DNA from: Oscillospiraceae bacterium
Lineage (GTDB): Bacteria; Bacillota; Clostridia; Oscillospirales; Oscillospiraceae
DNA length: 42,694 nt
Reading direction: 5' to 3'
NCBI GenBank assembly: GCA_022801715.1
Contig: JAAWSV010000020.1
Span: forward strand, 1-42,694
In this document: in pieces, positions 15,556 through 23,896 of the stretch
Layout: the number at the start of each line of letters is the position of its first letter
Position numbering within the stretch: the stretch's first letter is position 1
Program-made: the position numbers and the translations under genes
The notes under the pieces: model-generated
What the model saw: only the letters and a program-made list of their open reading frames with translations
Database searches by the model: none
Told to the model about the DNA's origin: nothing

Positions 15556-17790
15556 TTGCTTGCAAAAATTGCCCACTGGCTCACCAGAAAGCCGAAGGTT
15601 GTGGCCCTGACCGCGGTCCTTCTGCTGATTCCCTCGGCCTTGGGGGTCATTGCCACTCGGGTCAACTACGACATTCTCTCCTACCTCCCTGAGGACTTGG
15701 GCTCCGCCCAAGGGGAGCGGCTTTTGGAGGAGCCCTTCCACATGGCCGCCACCAGTATGCTGGTGGTGGAGGGGATGCCCGCCGGTTACACCAACCGCCT
15801 GATCAACGACATCAAGGCCGTCCCCGGCGTCAGCAGTGTGGTGTGGCTGAGCAACCTTGTGGGTATCCAGCTTCCCACGGAGATGATCCCAGCGGGATTC
15901 CGGGACATCTTCTTCTCCGGTGACGCCACCATGATTGTCATACAGTACGAGAAGGCCGGGGCCTCCGATGAGACCATGGACGCCATCGACGCTATCCGGG
16001 GCCTGTGCAATGAGCGGTGCTTTCTGGCTGGCTTCTCCGTGGTGATGAAGGACACCAAGGACTTGATGGACAGTGAGCTGCCCATCTTCGTGGGCCTGGC
16101 GGTGGTGCTGGCTCTGGCGGCGATGATGCTGACCCTGGAGTCCACGGTGCTGCCCCTGTTGTTTCTCGGGGGTATCGGCATGGCCATTCTCTACAACTTC
16201 GGTACCAACATCTTTTTGGGGGAGATCTCCTATATCACCAAGGCCATTGCCGCGGTTTTGCAGCTGGGTGTGTCCATGGACTACTCCATCTTCCTCTACC
16301 ACCGCTATAAGGAGGAGCAGTCCCGCTTTGATGACAACCGGGACGCCATGGCCCAAGCGATTGTGGCCGCCTTTACTTCACTCTCCGGCAGCAGCATGAC
16401 CACCATTGCCGGCTTTCTGGCCCTGTGCTCCATGCGCCTGACCTTGGGCCGGGATATCGGCCTTGTGATGGCTAAGGGCGTGGTGCTGGGTGTGGCCACG
16501 GTGGTGCTGGTGCTGCCGGCGCTGATCCTGCTCTTTGACAGGCAGATTGAGAAGCACAAGCACAGAAGCCTCCTGCCCAGCTTTGACCGGGCCAACGGCT
16601 TCGTCCTGCGCCACAGATGGTTCTTCTTTGTGCTGTTCCTGCTGCTGTTTTTCCCGGCCCTCTACGCACAAAACCATGCCAGCATCTACTACAAGCTGGA
16701 TGAGTCCCTGCCGGAGGACCTGCCCTCCATCGTGGCCAACAAGAAGCTGAAGGACGACTTCGACATGGCCTCCTCCCACTTCATCATCCTCCGGGACGAC
16801 GTGTCCGCCACGGATATGAACCTTTTGGAGAACGCCGTCAAGGATGTGGAGGGCGTCACCTCCGTTCTCTCCTACCACGCCATGTTGGGCACCGGCATTC
16901 CCGAGTTCTTTATCCCCGATGCGGTGAAGAATATGCTCAAGCAGGGGGGGTATCAGATGATGATGGTGAACTCCAGCTTTGCCACCGCCTCCGACGAGGC
17001 GGCGGAGCAGCTGGCGACCCTGAATGGGCTTGTCACCGCCGTGGACCCCGGCGCCCTGATTACCGGTGAGGCCGCCATGACCAACGATTTGATTGAAACC
17101 ACCAATCTGGATTTCTCCGTGGCCAATAACCTGTCTGTGGCCGCTATCTTTCTGATTGTGGCGGTGTTGTTCCGCTCTCTCACTGTGCCGCTGGTGCTGG
17201 TGGCGGCCATCGAGCTGGCCATCTTTATCAACCAAGGTGCGGCCTACTTTACCGGAGCCTCGGTGCCCTTTATCGCCCCCACCATCATTAGCTGCGTGCA
17301 GCTGGGGGCCACGGTGGACTACGCCATCTTGATGACCACCCGCTTTCAGGAGGAGCTGCGGAGCGGGAAGGATCGGATGGAGGCCATCCATATTGCCGCC
17401 AATGCCTCCGACGCCTCCATCATTACCAGTGCACTGGTGCTCTTCTGTGCCACGCTGGGGGTGTCCTTTGTCTCCTCGGTGGATCTGATCGGCTCCATCT
17501 GCGTGATGCTGGCCCGGGGGGCTCTGATCTCCGCGGTGATGAGTATGACGGTGATGCCCTCCATCCTCTGCGTCTGTGAGCCGCTGTTTCGTCGGACCAG
17601 CCTCCATTGGCACAAAGCGCCTCCGCCCAAGAAGTGCCGGCGGAAGCTGTCTGCGGCAGCATCCACAGCTGCCGCAGAGGAGACGGCCGGTGCGGCAGCT
17701 GTGCCGGAGGGGGTGCCCTCGGCCTCTGTGGAGGAGATGGAAGAAAGTGCCAATCAAACGGCTTTGGAGACTGTTGAGCTGGGCTCTTGA
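15556..17790 (+). CDS. MMPL/RND superfamily transporter
   Basis: A 744-residue polytopic membrane protein with two tandem halves, each a large outer loop followed by five to six membrane helices, as in MMPL exporters of lipids and other hydrophobic molecules. Visible markers: VNYDILSYLPED just after the first helix, the helix-4 motif QLGVSMDYSIFLYHRYKEE and its second-half counterpart QLGATVDYAILMTTRFQEE. The aspartates of these two motifs belong to the proton relay. The tail (about 675-744) is an Ala/Glu-rich cytoplasmic extension of low complexity. Translation starts at TTG, with AAGGAGGG 7 bases upstream. It is in one operon with the secreted coiled-coil protein and under probable TetR control. 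Confidence 0.93.
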   Translation: MLAKIAHWLTRKPKVVALTAVLLLIPSALGVIATRVNYDILSYLPEDLGSAQGERLLEEPFHMAATSMLVVEGMPAGYTNRLINDIKAVPGVSSVVWLSNLVGIQLPTEMIPAGFRDIFFSGDATMIVIQYEKAGASDETMDAIDAIRGLCNERCFLAGFSVVMKDTKDLMDSELPIFVGLAVVLALAAMMLTLESTVLPLLFLGGIGMAILYNFGTNIFLGEISYITKAIAAVLQLGVSMDYSIFLYHRYKEEQSRFDDNRDAMAQAIVAAFTSLSGSSMTTIAGFLALCSMRLTLGRDIGLVMAKGVVLGVATVVLVLPALILLFDRQIEKHKHRSLLPSFDRANGFVLRHRWFFFVLFLLLFFPALYAQNHASIYYKLDESLPEDLPSIVANKKLKDDFDMASSHFIILRDDVSATDMNLLENAVKDVEGVTSVLSYHAMLGTGIPEFFIPDAVKNMLKQGGYQMMMVNSSFATASDEAAEQLATLNGLVTAVDPGALITGEAAMTNDLIETTNLDFSVANNLSVAAIFLIVAVLFRSLTVPLVLVAAIELAIFINQGAAYFTGASVPFIAPTIISCVQLGATVDYAILMTTRFQEELRSGKDRMEAIHIAANASDASIITSALVLFCATLGVSFVSSVDLIGSICVMLARGALISAVMSMTVMPSILCVCEPLFRRTSLHWHKAPPPKKCRRKLSAAASTAAAEETAGAAAVPEGVPSASVEEMEESANQTALETVELGS

Positions 17791-17837
17791 CGCTGCTGTC
17801 TTGGGGTTGATGGTTCTACAGAATGTGTAAATAGTTT

Positions 17838-17872
17838 GCCGGCGGATACCTTCAAGGTATCCGCCGGCTTTT
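17838..17872. terminator. Terminator between the convergent MMPL and M56 genes
   Basis: A perfect 13-bp stem GCCGGCGGATACC / GGTATCCGCCGGC with a 5-base loop, then TTTT. It can serve both the plus-strand MMPL operon and the minus-strand BlaI-M56 operon. Confidence 0.88.
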
Positions 17873-17897
17873 GTGTGAAATGATTTGGATGGGATGC

Positions 17898-20297
17898 TCA
17901 CGCCGCGTCCGCCGGTGTGATGGAGACACTGCCCCGCACATTTCCCAGTGCGCCATCGACAGCCCGGAGGAACAGGCGATAGGTGCCGGGCTCTGTCGGC
18001 GGACCGAAGGTGAACGTAGCGTCGCACTGCAGGGGGCTGCCCTGCTGCCGCAGATTTTTTACAGAGTAGTAGGTGACTTGGAGGGCTTCGTCTCCGGGGC
18101 GGACGAAGCCCACTTGCAGGCCCTCTCCGGTCTCGGCGGAGATGTCGTAGCGGATTTGGTCCCCCTTGTTGAGGTCGAAGTCTCCCAGCCAGACTACCGC
18201 GTGATTCTCGAGGGAGGATATAGCTACAGGGATGATCTCCGGCTCCTCCTCGTCGTCGCTGAACAGCTCTGTGACCTCCGCCTCGGTCATATAATCGACG
18301 CCTTGAATCTGCCCATCCTCACCGCGGAGGAGTTTGATGTTAATGGTGCCCAAAGGGTTCATGTCCAGCCTGTAGAAGGACTTGTTTGGCTGCTTATCCA
18401 TAAAGATGTGAACCAGCTGCCCTTGGTAGTAGTAATTTTTTCCATCCACGGTGATGCCGTGGGCCCGATACTCCTCCGCAAGCTGCCGGTCCAGCTCCGC
18501 CTCCATGGCCTCCAGCTCCTCGTTCTTCCCCAGAGCCTTGTAGAGCACGGAGCAATAGCTCGTCCGCCCATCCTCCTCGGCCCGGTTCAGCCAGACCTCT
18601 GCCTCCTCTGCGTCCATATACCCATTGACTAAGACGGAGAAGAAGGAGATATATTGGTCCTTGTAAGACTTCTGGGCGAATTCATTGATCAAGGGGCTGC
18701 TCTGGGGCAGACGGAAGACCGCGGCGGCAAAAAGGGCGATATGGCCGTCGTTGTAGCACCGGTTCAGGTAGACGCGCTGTTCGCCCTCGCTGAGAGAGGC
18801 GAAGGCCGCGGAGAAGGTGCTGACGCTCCCCTCCTGATAGGCCTGTTCGGCCAGCTCACGGTAGGAGGTGTCTGTGCCGCCGATGCTCCGCACATTGACC
18901 AGCAGCGCCCGCTTCAGGGGGTGCTCGGTGTCCTTCGACTCCTTCTGAAGGCTGTCCAGCAGGGCGGCCAGCGCATCCATTGCTTCCAAGTTTTCCATAA
19001 CGTCACTGCAAATTTCGTCATAGTACACAGTTATCTCAGCCCCCGAGGGCAGAGGGACTGTCCGGCTGGGATAGTAGTCGCCGGCTTTCTCGTTGACGTT
19101 CCAGCACAGCTCGAAGAACCAAGGGAACTGGTTATACACCTCTTGGGTGTAGCGAAAAGCGGCGTCGGCGTCCCCTTTGATGCTGGCAGGGACGTTTCCC
19201 ATAGGGAGGCTCATGGCAGGGATATTTGAGTTGGCGGGGTTGTCGGGGACCGCGGTACCGTGCAGATCGGTGCTGGCGCCGGCGGTGATGGCCCCCGCTG
19301 TCAGGAGCAGGGCCAGCAGCAGGGACATGGCGCCGGACATTTTAACCGTATTTCGGTCGTTCATAATCGCATCTAACCTCTCTTTCAGCAGTTTTCCGCT
19401 CTCGCTCAAGGTCAGGGAAGCGGCGGGGACGCGGCCGGCTTGGCCGGCGGCCCGGAGCAGGGTGTCTCCGTAGGCCCGGCGCTCCGCGGCGCTGAGGGAC
19501 GCCGTCACCGCCTCGTCGCAGGAGAGCTCGCAGGAGTGGTCCATCTCCCGAACCATCCGCCAAATCAAGGGATTGAACCAGTGGACGCAGAGGGTTAGCT
19601 GACCCAGCCACTTGGTGAGCACATCCCGCCGGCGGCAGTGGACCAGCTCGTGGCACACCGTGTACCGAAAGTCCTCCTCTGACAGGTTCAAGTGGGGCAG
19701 GACGATACAGGGGCGGCAAATCCCCAGCAGCAGGGGTGTGGAGACGGCGGCGCTCTCCCAGAGCTCTACCGGCTGGCGCACCCCCATGGTCTCCCCCAGA
19801 AGGGCCAGACGATCCAGCAGAGCCGGGTTGTCCACCGGGCGTCCCGCGGTTCGGAGGAAGCGGCGGAAGCTCTGGTACTCTGTCGCCCGGCGCAGCAGCA
19901 GGAGCAGAGCTCCCATCAGCCAGACCAGCCCGATATTCTGCCAAAGGAGCTTTGGCAGGGCTATATTAGGGGGAGCTGTATCCAAGACGGCGGCGTTGTC
20001 CTCTGTTGAAACGATGGCTCCGCTATCCATGCCGCTCCCGGCAGGGACGGGGTGGCCGGGGCTCATTTCCCCGGAGACGGCGGGGGGCGAGGTTCCTGTG
20101 GGGGAAAACAGCGCTCCCATCAAGCTGGTCGGCGGCGTTAGGGGCAGGAGGAGCCGGGCGATGACAATCAGCCAGACATAGTACCACCACCGCCGGCTCA
20201 ACCGCCGGCGCAGCAGAGGCCGCAGCAGCAGGAGCAGCAGCACCAGCAGGGAGCCGGAGAGGGACATGGACAGCACGGTCCGAAATACCCCGTTCAT
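17898..20297 (-). CDS. M56 family (BlaR1/MecR1-type) membrane metalloprotease sensor
   Basis: A 799-residue membrane protein. Helices lie near 8-27, 38-56, 117-135 and about 320-345, and between the last two is the zinc protease domain with HELVH at 216-220, a downstream glutamate in SCELSCDEAVTAS and a WFNPLIWRMVREMDHSCE segment. In BlaR1 such a domain cleaves the BlaI repressor after an outside signal. The outer part here (about 350-799) is not a penicillin-binding domain. It is an unfamiliar region with acidic stretches (FSDDEEEPEI) and an Ig-like C-terminal end (FTFGPPTEPGTYRLFLRAVDG). So the signal is unknown and need not be a beta-lactam. The start overlaps the blaI-type gene by 4 bases. 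Confidence 0.92.
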   Translation of the reverse strand: MNGVFRTVLSMSLSGSLLVLLLLLLRPLLRRRLSRRWWYYVWLIVIARLLLPLTPPTSLMGALFSPTGTSPPAVSGEMSPGHPVPAGSGMDSGAIVSTEDNAAVLDTAPPNIALPKLLWQNIGLVWLMGALLLLLRRATEYQSFRRFLRTAGRPVDNPALLDRLALLGETMGVRQPVELWESAAVSTPLLLGICRPCIVLPHLNLSEEDFRYTVCHELVHCRRRDVLTKWLGQLTLCVHWFNPLIWRMVREMDHSCELSCDEAVTASLSAAERRAYGDTLLRAAGQAGRVPAASLTLSESGKLLKERLDAIMNDRNTVKMSGAMSLLLALLLTAGAITAGASTDLHGTAVPDNPANSNIPAMSLPMGNVPASIKGDADAAFRYTQEVYNQFPWFFELCWNVNEKAGDYYPSRTVPLPSGAEITVYYDEICSDVMENLEAMDALAALLDSLQKESKDTEHPLKRALLVNVRSIGGTDTSYRELAEQAYQEGSVSTFSAAFASLSEGEQRVYLNRCYNDGHIALFAAAVFRLPQSSPLINEFAQKSYKDQYISFFSVLVNGYMDAEEAEVWLNRAEEDGRTSYCSVLYKALGKNEELEAMEAELDRQLAEEYRAHGITVDGKNYYYQGQLVHIFMDKQPNKSFYRLDMNPLGTINIKLLRGEDGQIQGVDYMTEAEVTELFSDDEEEPEIIPVAISSLENHAVVWLGDFDLNKGDQIRYDISAETGEGLQVGFVRPGDEALQVTYYSVKNLRQQGSPLQCDATFTFGPPTEPGTYRLFLRAVDGALGNVRGSVSITPADAA

Positions 20298-20668
20298 ATC
20301 TCCCTGCCCTCCCAGAACCGTTTCAGCTCAGCATAGTCCTCTGGAGAGAGCAGATCCTGTTGGATCAGTGTGGCAATCAGTCCCTTGGCGCTGCCCGCGT
20401 AGAGCTTGTTCACCAGTGCCTGCGTTTGGGATGCTTGATAGTCGGCTTCAGACACCACGGCGGTATACTCGTTGCGCCGGCCCAGCTTGTTTACCGACAG
20501 CAGCCCCTTTTCCACCAGACGGGAGAGGAGCGTAATGACCGTATTCTTCTGCCATGGACGGCCCGATTGGGCCAGCTCCTCCATGATATAGGCGTACTGC
20601 GCCTGGCCTCCGGCGGACCAGATGATCCGCATCAATGCCAGCTCGGAGTCAGATGCCGGTTGAATCAT
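20294..20668 (-). CDS. BlaI/MecI/CopY family repressor
   Basis: A 124-residue winged-helix repressor: SDSELALMRIIWSAGGQAQY, the recognition region WQKNTVITLLSRLVEKGLLS and a C-terminal dimer region with the LSPEDYAELKRFW ending. Proteins of this family bind palindromes at their own promoter and are cut by the partner M56 protease. GGGAGGTG lies 7 bases before the ATG. It is the first gene of a two-gene operon with the M56 protein. A palindrome overlaps its promoter start site. Confidence 0.95.
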   Translation of the reverse strand: MIQPASDSELALMRIIWSAGGQAQYAYIMEELAQSGRPWQKNTVITLLSRLVEKGLLSVNKLGRRNEYTAVVSEADYQASQTQALVNKLYAGSAKGLIATLIQQDLLSPEDYAELKRFWEGREI

Positions 20669-20689
20669 GTGGATGCACCTCCCTGAAAA

Positions 20690-20716
20690 TTTTAGACTAC
20701 GGATTGTAGGCTAAAA
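20690..20716 (-). promoter_or_regulatory. Palindromic BlaI-type operator
   Basis: A 27-base imperfect palindrome: TTTTAGACTAC, centre GGATT, GTAGGCTAAAA, with 10 of 11 positions complementary between arms. It contains CTAC(N5)GTAG, close to the TACA(N)TGTA pattern of BlaI/MecI operators. It sits just downstream of the -10, over the expected transcription start. Confidence 0.75.
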
Positions 20717-20718
20717 TT

Positions 20719-20747
20719 AGGATAACACTGTGTAGTCCAATTGTCAA
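20719..20747 (-). promoter_or_regulatory. Promoter of the BlaI-M56 operon
   Basis: On the minus strand a perfect TTGACA (20742-20747), a 17-base spacer and TATCCT (20719-20724). Transcription would begin inside the palindromic operator. Confidence 0.82.
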
Positions 20748-20775
20748 GATAAAGTTATCATAGGGAGGGTGCAAA

Positions 20776-20815
20776 AAAACGACCCTCGACAAATGCGCTT
20801 GTCGAGGGTCGTTTT
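20776..20815 (-). terminator. Terminator of the two-component operon
   Basis: A perfect 17-bp inverted repeat, AAAACGACCCTCGACAA / TTGTCGAGGGTCGTTTT, with a 6-base loop. The A/T ends give a T-run on either strand, so it may also stop plus-strand transcription towards the next gene. Confidence 0.88.
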
Positions 20816-20825
20816 CTGTGTGGCT

Positions 20826-21785
20826 TTACAGCGGCAGGGCGCCTGCGCCCCAGACCTGTTCCACGGTCAAATCCAGGACACTCTCTGTGGAGACGCCGGC
20901 AATGGTGTCACCCAATAGTTCTATGAGGTTTCCGCTCCGCAGCAATTGGGCCAGCTGGGCCTTGGCCGCGCCGCTGGAGACATGGGTGGATTGCAGGAGG
21001 GCGTCCTCCCGCTGTCCCTGAATCAGGAGCTCCATAAAATAGGCGTGGCGGGCCATGCGCAGGTCCCACCAGCTCAGAGTGTCGTCCTCCGTGTCTCCGG
21101 AGCGGGTGATCCGGCCCCCGCCGGAGGAGGACGCTTGGACGTTGACAATGCTGCCGTCCTCGCCAATGGCAATGGCTTGGTTCATTCCCACGGTGGAGCC
21201 GGGGAGAATCGCTTCATTCCGGGCCACGTCGAAGGCGAAATAGGTGTCGATTCGCTCCATGATCTCGCGGGCGTAGGCCGGGTCCTCCTCCATCCGGGCC
21301 TGCACAGCCGGGTGGATCACCACCGCCTTGCTCCCGGGGGGTATCGCGCTGAGGGCGTGGATCTCCTTGCTGGCCATGAATTTCCCGTCCACGCTGCCGT
21401 AGAAGGGGTTGGGGCCGGTGGGCTGCCAGTTTTCAATGGCCTCGGTGTCTATGTCCTGCTGGTAGAGCAGGTAGTGGGGGTAGTCGTTGCGGGTGCGCCA
21501 GTATCCGCTGCTGGCATCGAAGACGTGGTAGGATAGGCGGGGATATTTGGCCCGCAGCATCTCCTCCAGAGAGGGGGGCTCCGCCGCAGCGGTCTGGTCT
21601 GTCCGGAGACTGCCGCGGGTGGTCAGGTCCGCCGTAAGGGTGGGGCCGCCGTCAAGGGGGGCGGAGGGGTCCCGCAGACGCTGGGCCAAGTCCAGAAAGC
21701 CTCCGCCCTTTGTCCTTCCGGCTCCTTGGGGCCGCTGGTCAGCGGTGATGCGGGGGGTGTAGAGGGTTGAAATCGTATTGTCCAT
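20826..21785 (-). CDS. Uncharacterised protein, last gene of the two-component operon
   Basis: A 319-residue protein without signal peptide or membrane helix. The first 75 residues look disordered (Gly/Pro/Thr rich). The conserved core starts near PSLEEMLRAKYPRLSYHVFD and contains YWRTRNDYPHYLLYQQDID, GSKAVVIHPAVQARMEEDPA and a glycine-rich SSSGGGRITRSGDTEDD loop. I recall similar uncharacterised proteins in Lachnospiraceae and Oscillospiraceae but no defined function. The IHP-V--RM-EDP-YA segment resembles a segment in the neighbouring protein (IAPNILSEMAGDI), so the two may be distantly related. AAGGGGAA lies 8 bases before the ATG. Confidence 0.7.
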   Translation of the reverse strand: MDNTISTLYTPRITADQRPQGAGRTKGGGFLDLAQRLRDPSAPLDGGPTLTADLTTRGSLRTDQTAAAEPPSLEEMLRAKYPRLSYHVFDASSGYWRTRNDYPHYLLYQQDIDTEAIENWQPTGPNPFYGSVDGKFMASKEIHALSAIPPGSKAVVIHPAVQARMEEDPAYAREIMERIDTYFAFDVARNEAILPGSTVGMNQAIAIGEDGSIVNVQASSSGGGRITRSGDTEDDTLSWWDLRMARHAYFMELLIQGQREDALLQSTHVSSGAAKAQLAQLLRSGNLIELLGDTIAGVSTESVLDLTVEQVWGAGALPL

Positions 21786-21824
21786 ATATGTTATTCCCCT
21801 TTTGACTTTAGATGAGTAAACCGC

Positions 21825-22532
21825 TTATAACATGCAGAAAAACAGTTCTGTCCCAACTGGCAGAGGCGTCCCCGTGGGGGAGGGTGCCTCCTCTCTTTGG
21901 TGGAACGAGGAGAGCCTGCCGCCTTGGCGGAGGGGGCGCGTTTGGACAGCGCGGCGGGCTAAGGCGGCCTGCGCGGCCTGCTGTTGGTACAGCTTCCGCT
22001 GGGCGGCCCGCTTCTCGTCTCTATCCCGGTTGATGGCATTTACCTTTGCCACGCGTTCCGGGGAGTCGCTGCATCCGCAGATGTAGGTGACGCTGCCATC
22101 CTCGTGGATCACCACGCCGCAGGGCTCGAATACCAGTCCCATGGCGGCGCACCGGGTGGTCTCTTGAGGGATGATGGTGTCGAAGAAATAGTCGATCTTC
22201 CTCTCGTAGTACAGGGCTGTCTGGATGTCGCCGGCCATCTCCGAGAGGATGTTGGGGGCGATTATTACATCATGGCCGGACATGCTCCCGGCGGCCCTTT
22301 GAAGGCTCTCCGGGTCCCGGCCCACGCTCTGGATGGTCACGGTACCGTATTTGCGCCGCAGGTGCTCTGTGTAGGCCTCTGTTTTGCCGCTGTCCGGCGC
22401 GGCGGGCTCCGCTGTGGGAGGACTGCCGCACACCTGCCGGGTCAGGCGCAGAAATTCTCCGCTCCCCCCGACTGGGCGGCGGGCGCCGGGGGCGGCGCGG
22501 AGAGCTCCGTCTAAGCCGCAGATGGAAGTCAT
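21825..22532 (-). CDS. Uncharacterised protein (DUF6033-like)
   Basis: A 235-residue soluble protein. The core (about 50-180) reads YTEHLRRKYGTVTIQSVGRD, an IIAPNILSEMAGD segment, YYERKIDYFFDTI, then CGVVIHEDGSVTYICG. This looks like a family of Clostridia proteins I know as DUF6033, though the name should be checked. The C-terminal 50 residues are low complexity and basic. The ATG overlaps the kinase stop by 4 bases (ATGA), so it is translationally coupled to the histidine kinase. A role in or under the control of that signalling pair is plausible, but nothing in the sequence proves it. Confidence 0.7.
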   Translation of the reverse strand: MTSICGLDGALRAAPGARRPVGGSGEFLRLTRQVCGSPPTAEPAAPDSGKTEAYTEHLRRKYGTVTIQSVGRDPESLQRAAGSMSGHDVIIAPNILSEMAGDIQTALYYERKIDYFFDTIIPQETTRCAAMGLVFEPCGVVIHEDGSVTYICGCSDSPERVAKVNAINRDRDEKRAAQRKLYQQQAAQAALARRAVQTRPLRQGGRLSSFHQREEAPSPTGTPLPVGTELFFCML

Positions 22533-23896
22533 GTTGCATCGCTCCTCTCTTGGAGCAGAACCGCGGCGCAGAAGGTCTGTCCATCTGTGTGCAGCTCCAG
22601 CTCCCCCATATATTTTTCCGCCTCCCGGCGGGCGTTGGCGAGACCTATGCCGTGGAGGGATGCGCCCTCCTCAGTCTTTGAGGTGACGGGCAGCCCCTCG
22701 ATACCCCATGTCAGTGTCCCTTGAAAGGGGTTTTTCACCTCGATCAGAAAGAAGTTTCCCCGCTGCTGCCCGGTTAGGGAGATCCAACGCCGGCCCTCCA
22801 AGGGAACGGTGGCTTCGATGGCGTTTTGCAGCAGGTTCTGAAGGATGATTCCTACGTCGAAGGCGTCGTAGCCCTTGGCCTCCGGCCAGCGGAAGTCCAG
22901 TTGGAGGTCGATGCCCAAGGCCGCGCACTGGCGGGCCTTGTCGCTGAGGACCACATCGGCGACACTGCTTCCTGTCTGGGTGGTGAGTGTCAGCTCTTGG
23001 ACGCTCTCGTCCAAGCGGCGGAGGTATTGCTCCAGCTCCTCCCACTGGCCGCTCTGCGCCAGCCCCCGAAGGTTCATGGCATGGCCCCGCAGCTCGTGCT
23101 TCAGTGCGCTGGTCTGGCGAAAGAACCGCTCCGCCTCCTCCATCCGCTCCCGGAGTACCAAGGCCTGTTGGCACTCCACAAAATAGGTCTCCCGCTCCCC
23201 GCGAAGCCGCTCCAGCCCCTGCCAGAGGACGATGGACAGATAGGCTCCCAAGTAGAACAGAAGCGCCAGAAGCGGCACCACGGCGGCGAAGGCCGGGTGG
23301 CGATCATAGAGCTGGAGGGGCATCCCGTCCTTCACCTCGAAGAGCAGGCGGGCCATCATCTGGCCAAAGAGGATTCCCGCCGCCGGGAGCAGGCCAAGAC
23401 AGCACAGCTCCCGCCAGTGGAGGGAAGGCCGGCCCAGCCGCCGTCGGAGGAGAAGCACCATCCCGCAGAGCAGAAGCGCGTGTGTCAAAAGGAAGCTGCT
23501 GACCAGCACCGCCGCTTGGAGAAATACGGTCTCTATGGGCTCTGTGGGCGTTGGCAGAAGGCGCTCCGCCACGTAGTAGATACTCTCTGCTATCAGGCCG
23601 CTTGAGATCCGGGTGTTGAGAAAAAGCAGCATTGAGAGGAGCATCAGCGGCCGGTCCACGCCCAAGGGCCGGGCGCCCAGAAGCAATGCCGCCCCCAGGA
23701 GCACGGACAGAGATCCCGGCGGCAGGGACAGCCCCTCGCAGAGGAGCCAGACCGTCAGATCCGTCAGCAGCACGGCGGCCCAGCCGCCCCGCCCTCTCAA
23801 AAGGGGGCGGAGAAAGAGTGTGAGGGCGGCGGCGTAAAGCAGCTCCGCCGTCAGGGCGAAGCCTTGGTTGAAGAGGCGAAAGGCCGTCTCACTCAC
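22529..23896 (-). CDS. GHKL-type sensor histidine kinase (AgrC/NatK-like)
   Basis: A 455-residue membrane kinase. The N-terminal 220 residues hold about six hydrophobic helices. A linker then leads to the phosphoacceptor region (TSALKHELRGHAMNLRGLAQ), and the HATPase domain has the N-box ILQNLLQNAIEA and G-box HGIGLANARREAEKYMGELE. This is the GHKL/HPK10 type that pairs with LytTR regulators and often senses peptides or membrane stress. It starts with GTG overlapping the regulator's stop codon (GTGA) and ends overlapping the next start, so four genes form one tightly coupled operon. Confidence 0.93.
   Translation of the reverse strand: MSETAFRLFNQGFALTAELLYAAALTLFLRPLLRGRGGWAAVLLTDLTVWLLCEGLSLPPGSLSVLLGAALLLGARPLGVDRPLMLLSMLLFLNTRISSGLIAESIYYVAERLLPTPTEPIETVFLQAAVLVSSFLLTHALLLCGMVLLLRRRLGRPSLHWRELCCLGLLPAAGILFGQMMARLLFEVKDGMPLQLYDRHPAFAAVVPLLALLFYLGAYLSIVLWQGLERLRGERETYFVECQQALVLRERMEEAERFFRQTSALKHELRGHAMNLRGLAQSGQWEELEQYLRRLDESVQELTLTTQTGSSVADVVLSDKARQCAALGIDLQLDFRWPEAKGYDAFDVGIILQNLLQNAIEATVPLEGRRWISLTGQQRGNFFLIEVKNPFQGTLTWGIEGLPVTSKTEEGASLHGIGLANARREAEKYMGELELHTDGQTFCAAVLLQERSDAT

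Noticed and set aside
14983-18027. Long minus-strand frames (457 and 549 codons) opposite the secreted protein and MMPL genes
   Set aside because: Low-complexity His/Gly/Gln-rich products without a start context; they are shadows of well-supported plus-strand genes.
17898-20668. Beta-lactam resistance operon from the BlaI/M56 pair
   Set aside because: No beta-lactamase or PBP gene is linked, and the outer part of the M56 protein does not look like a penicillin-binding domain.
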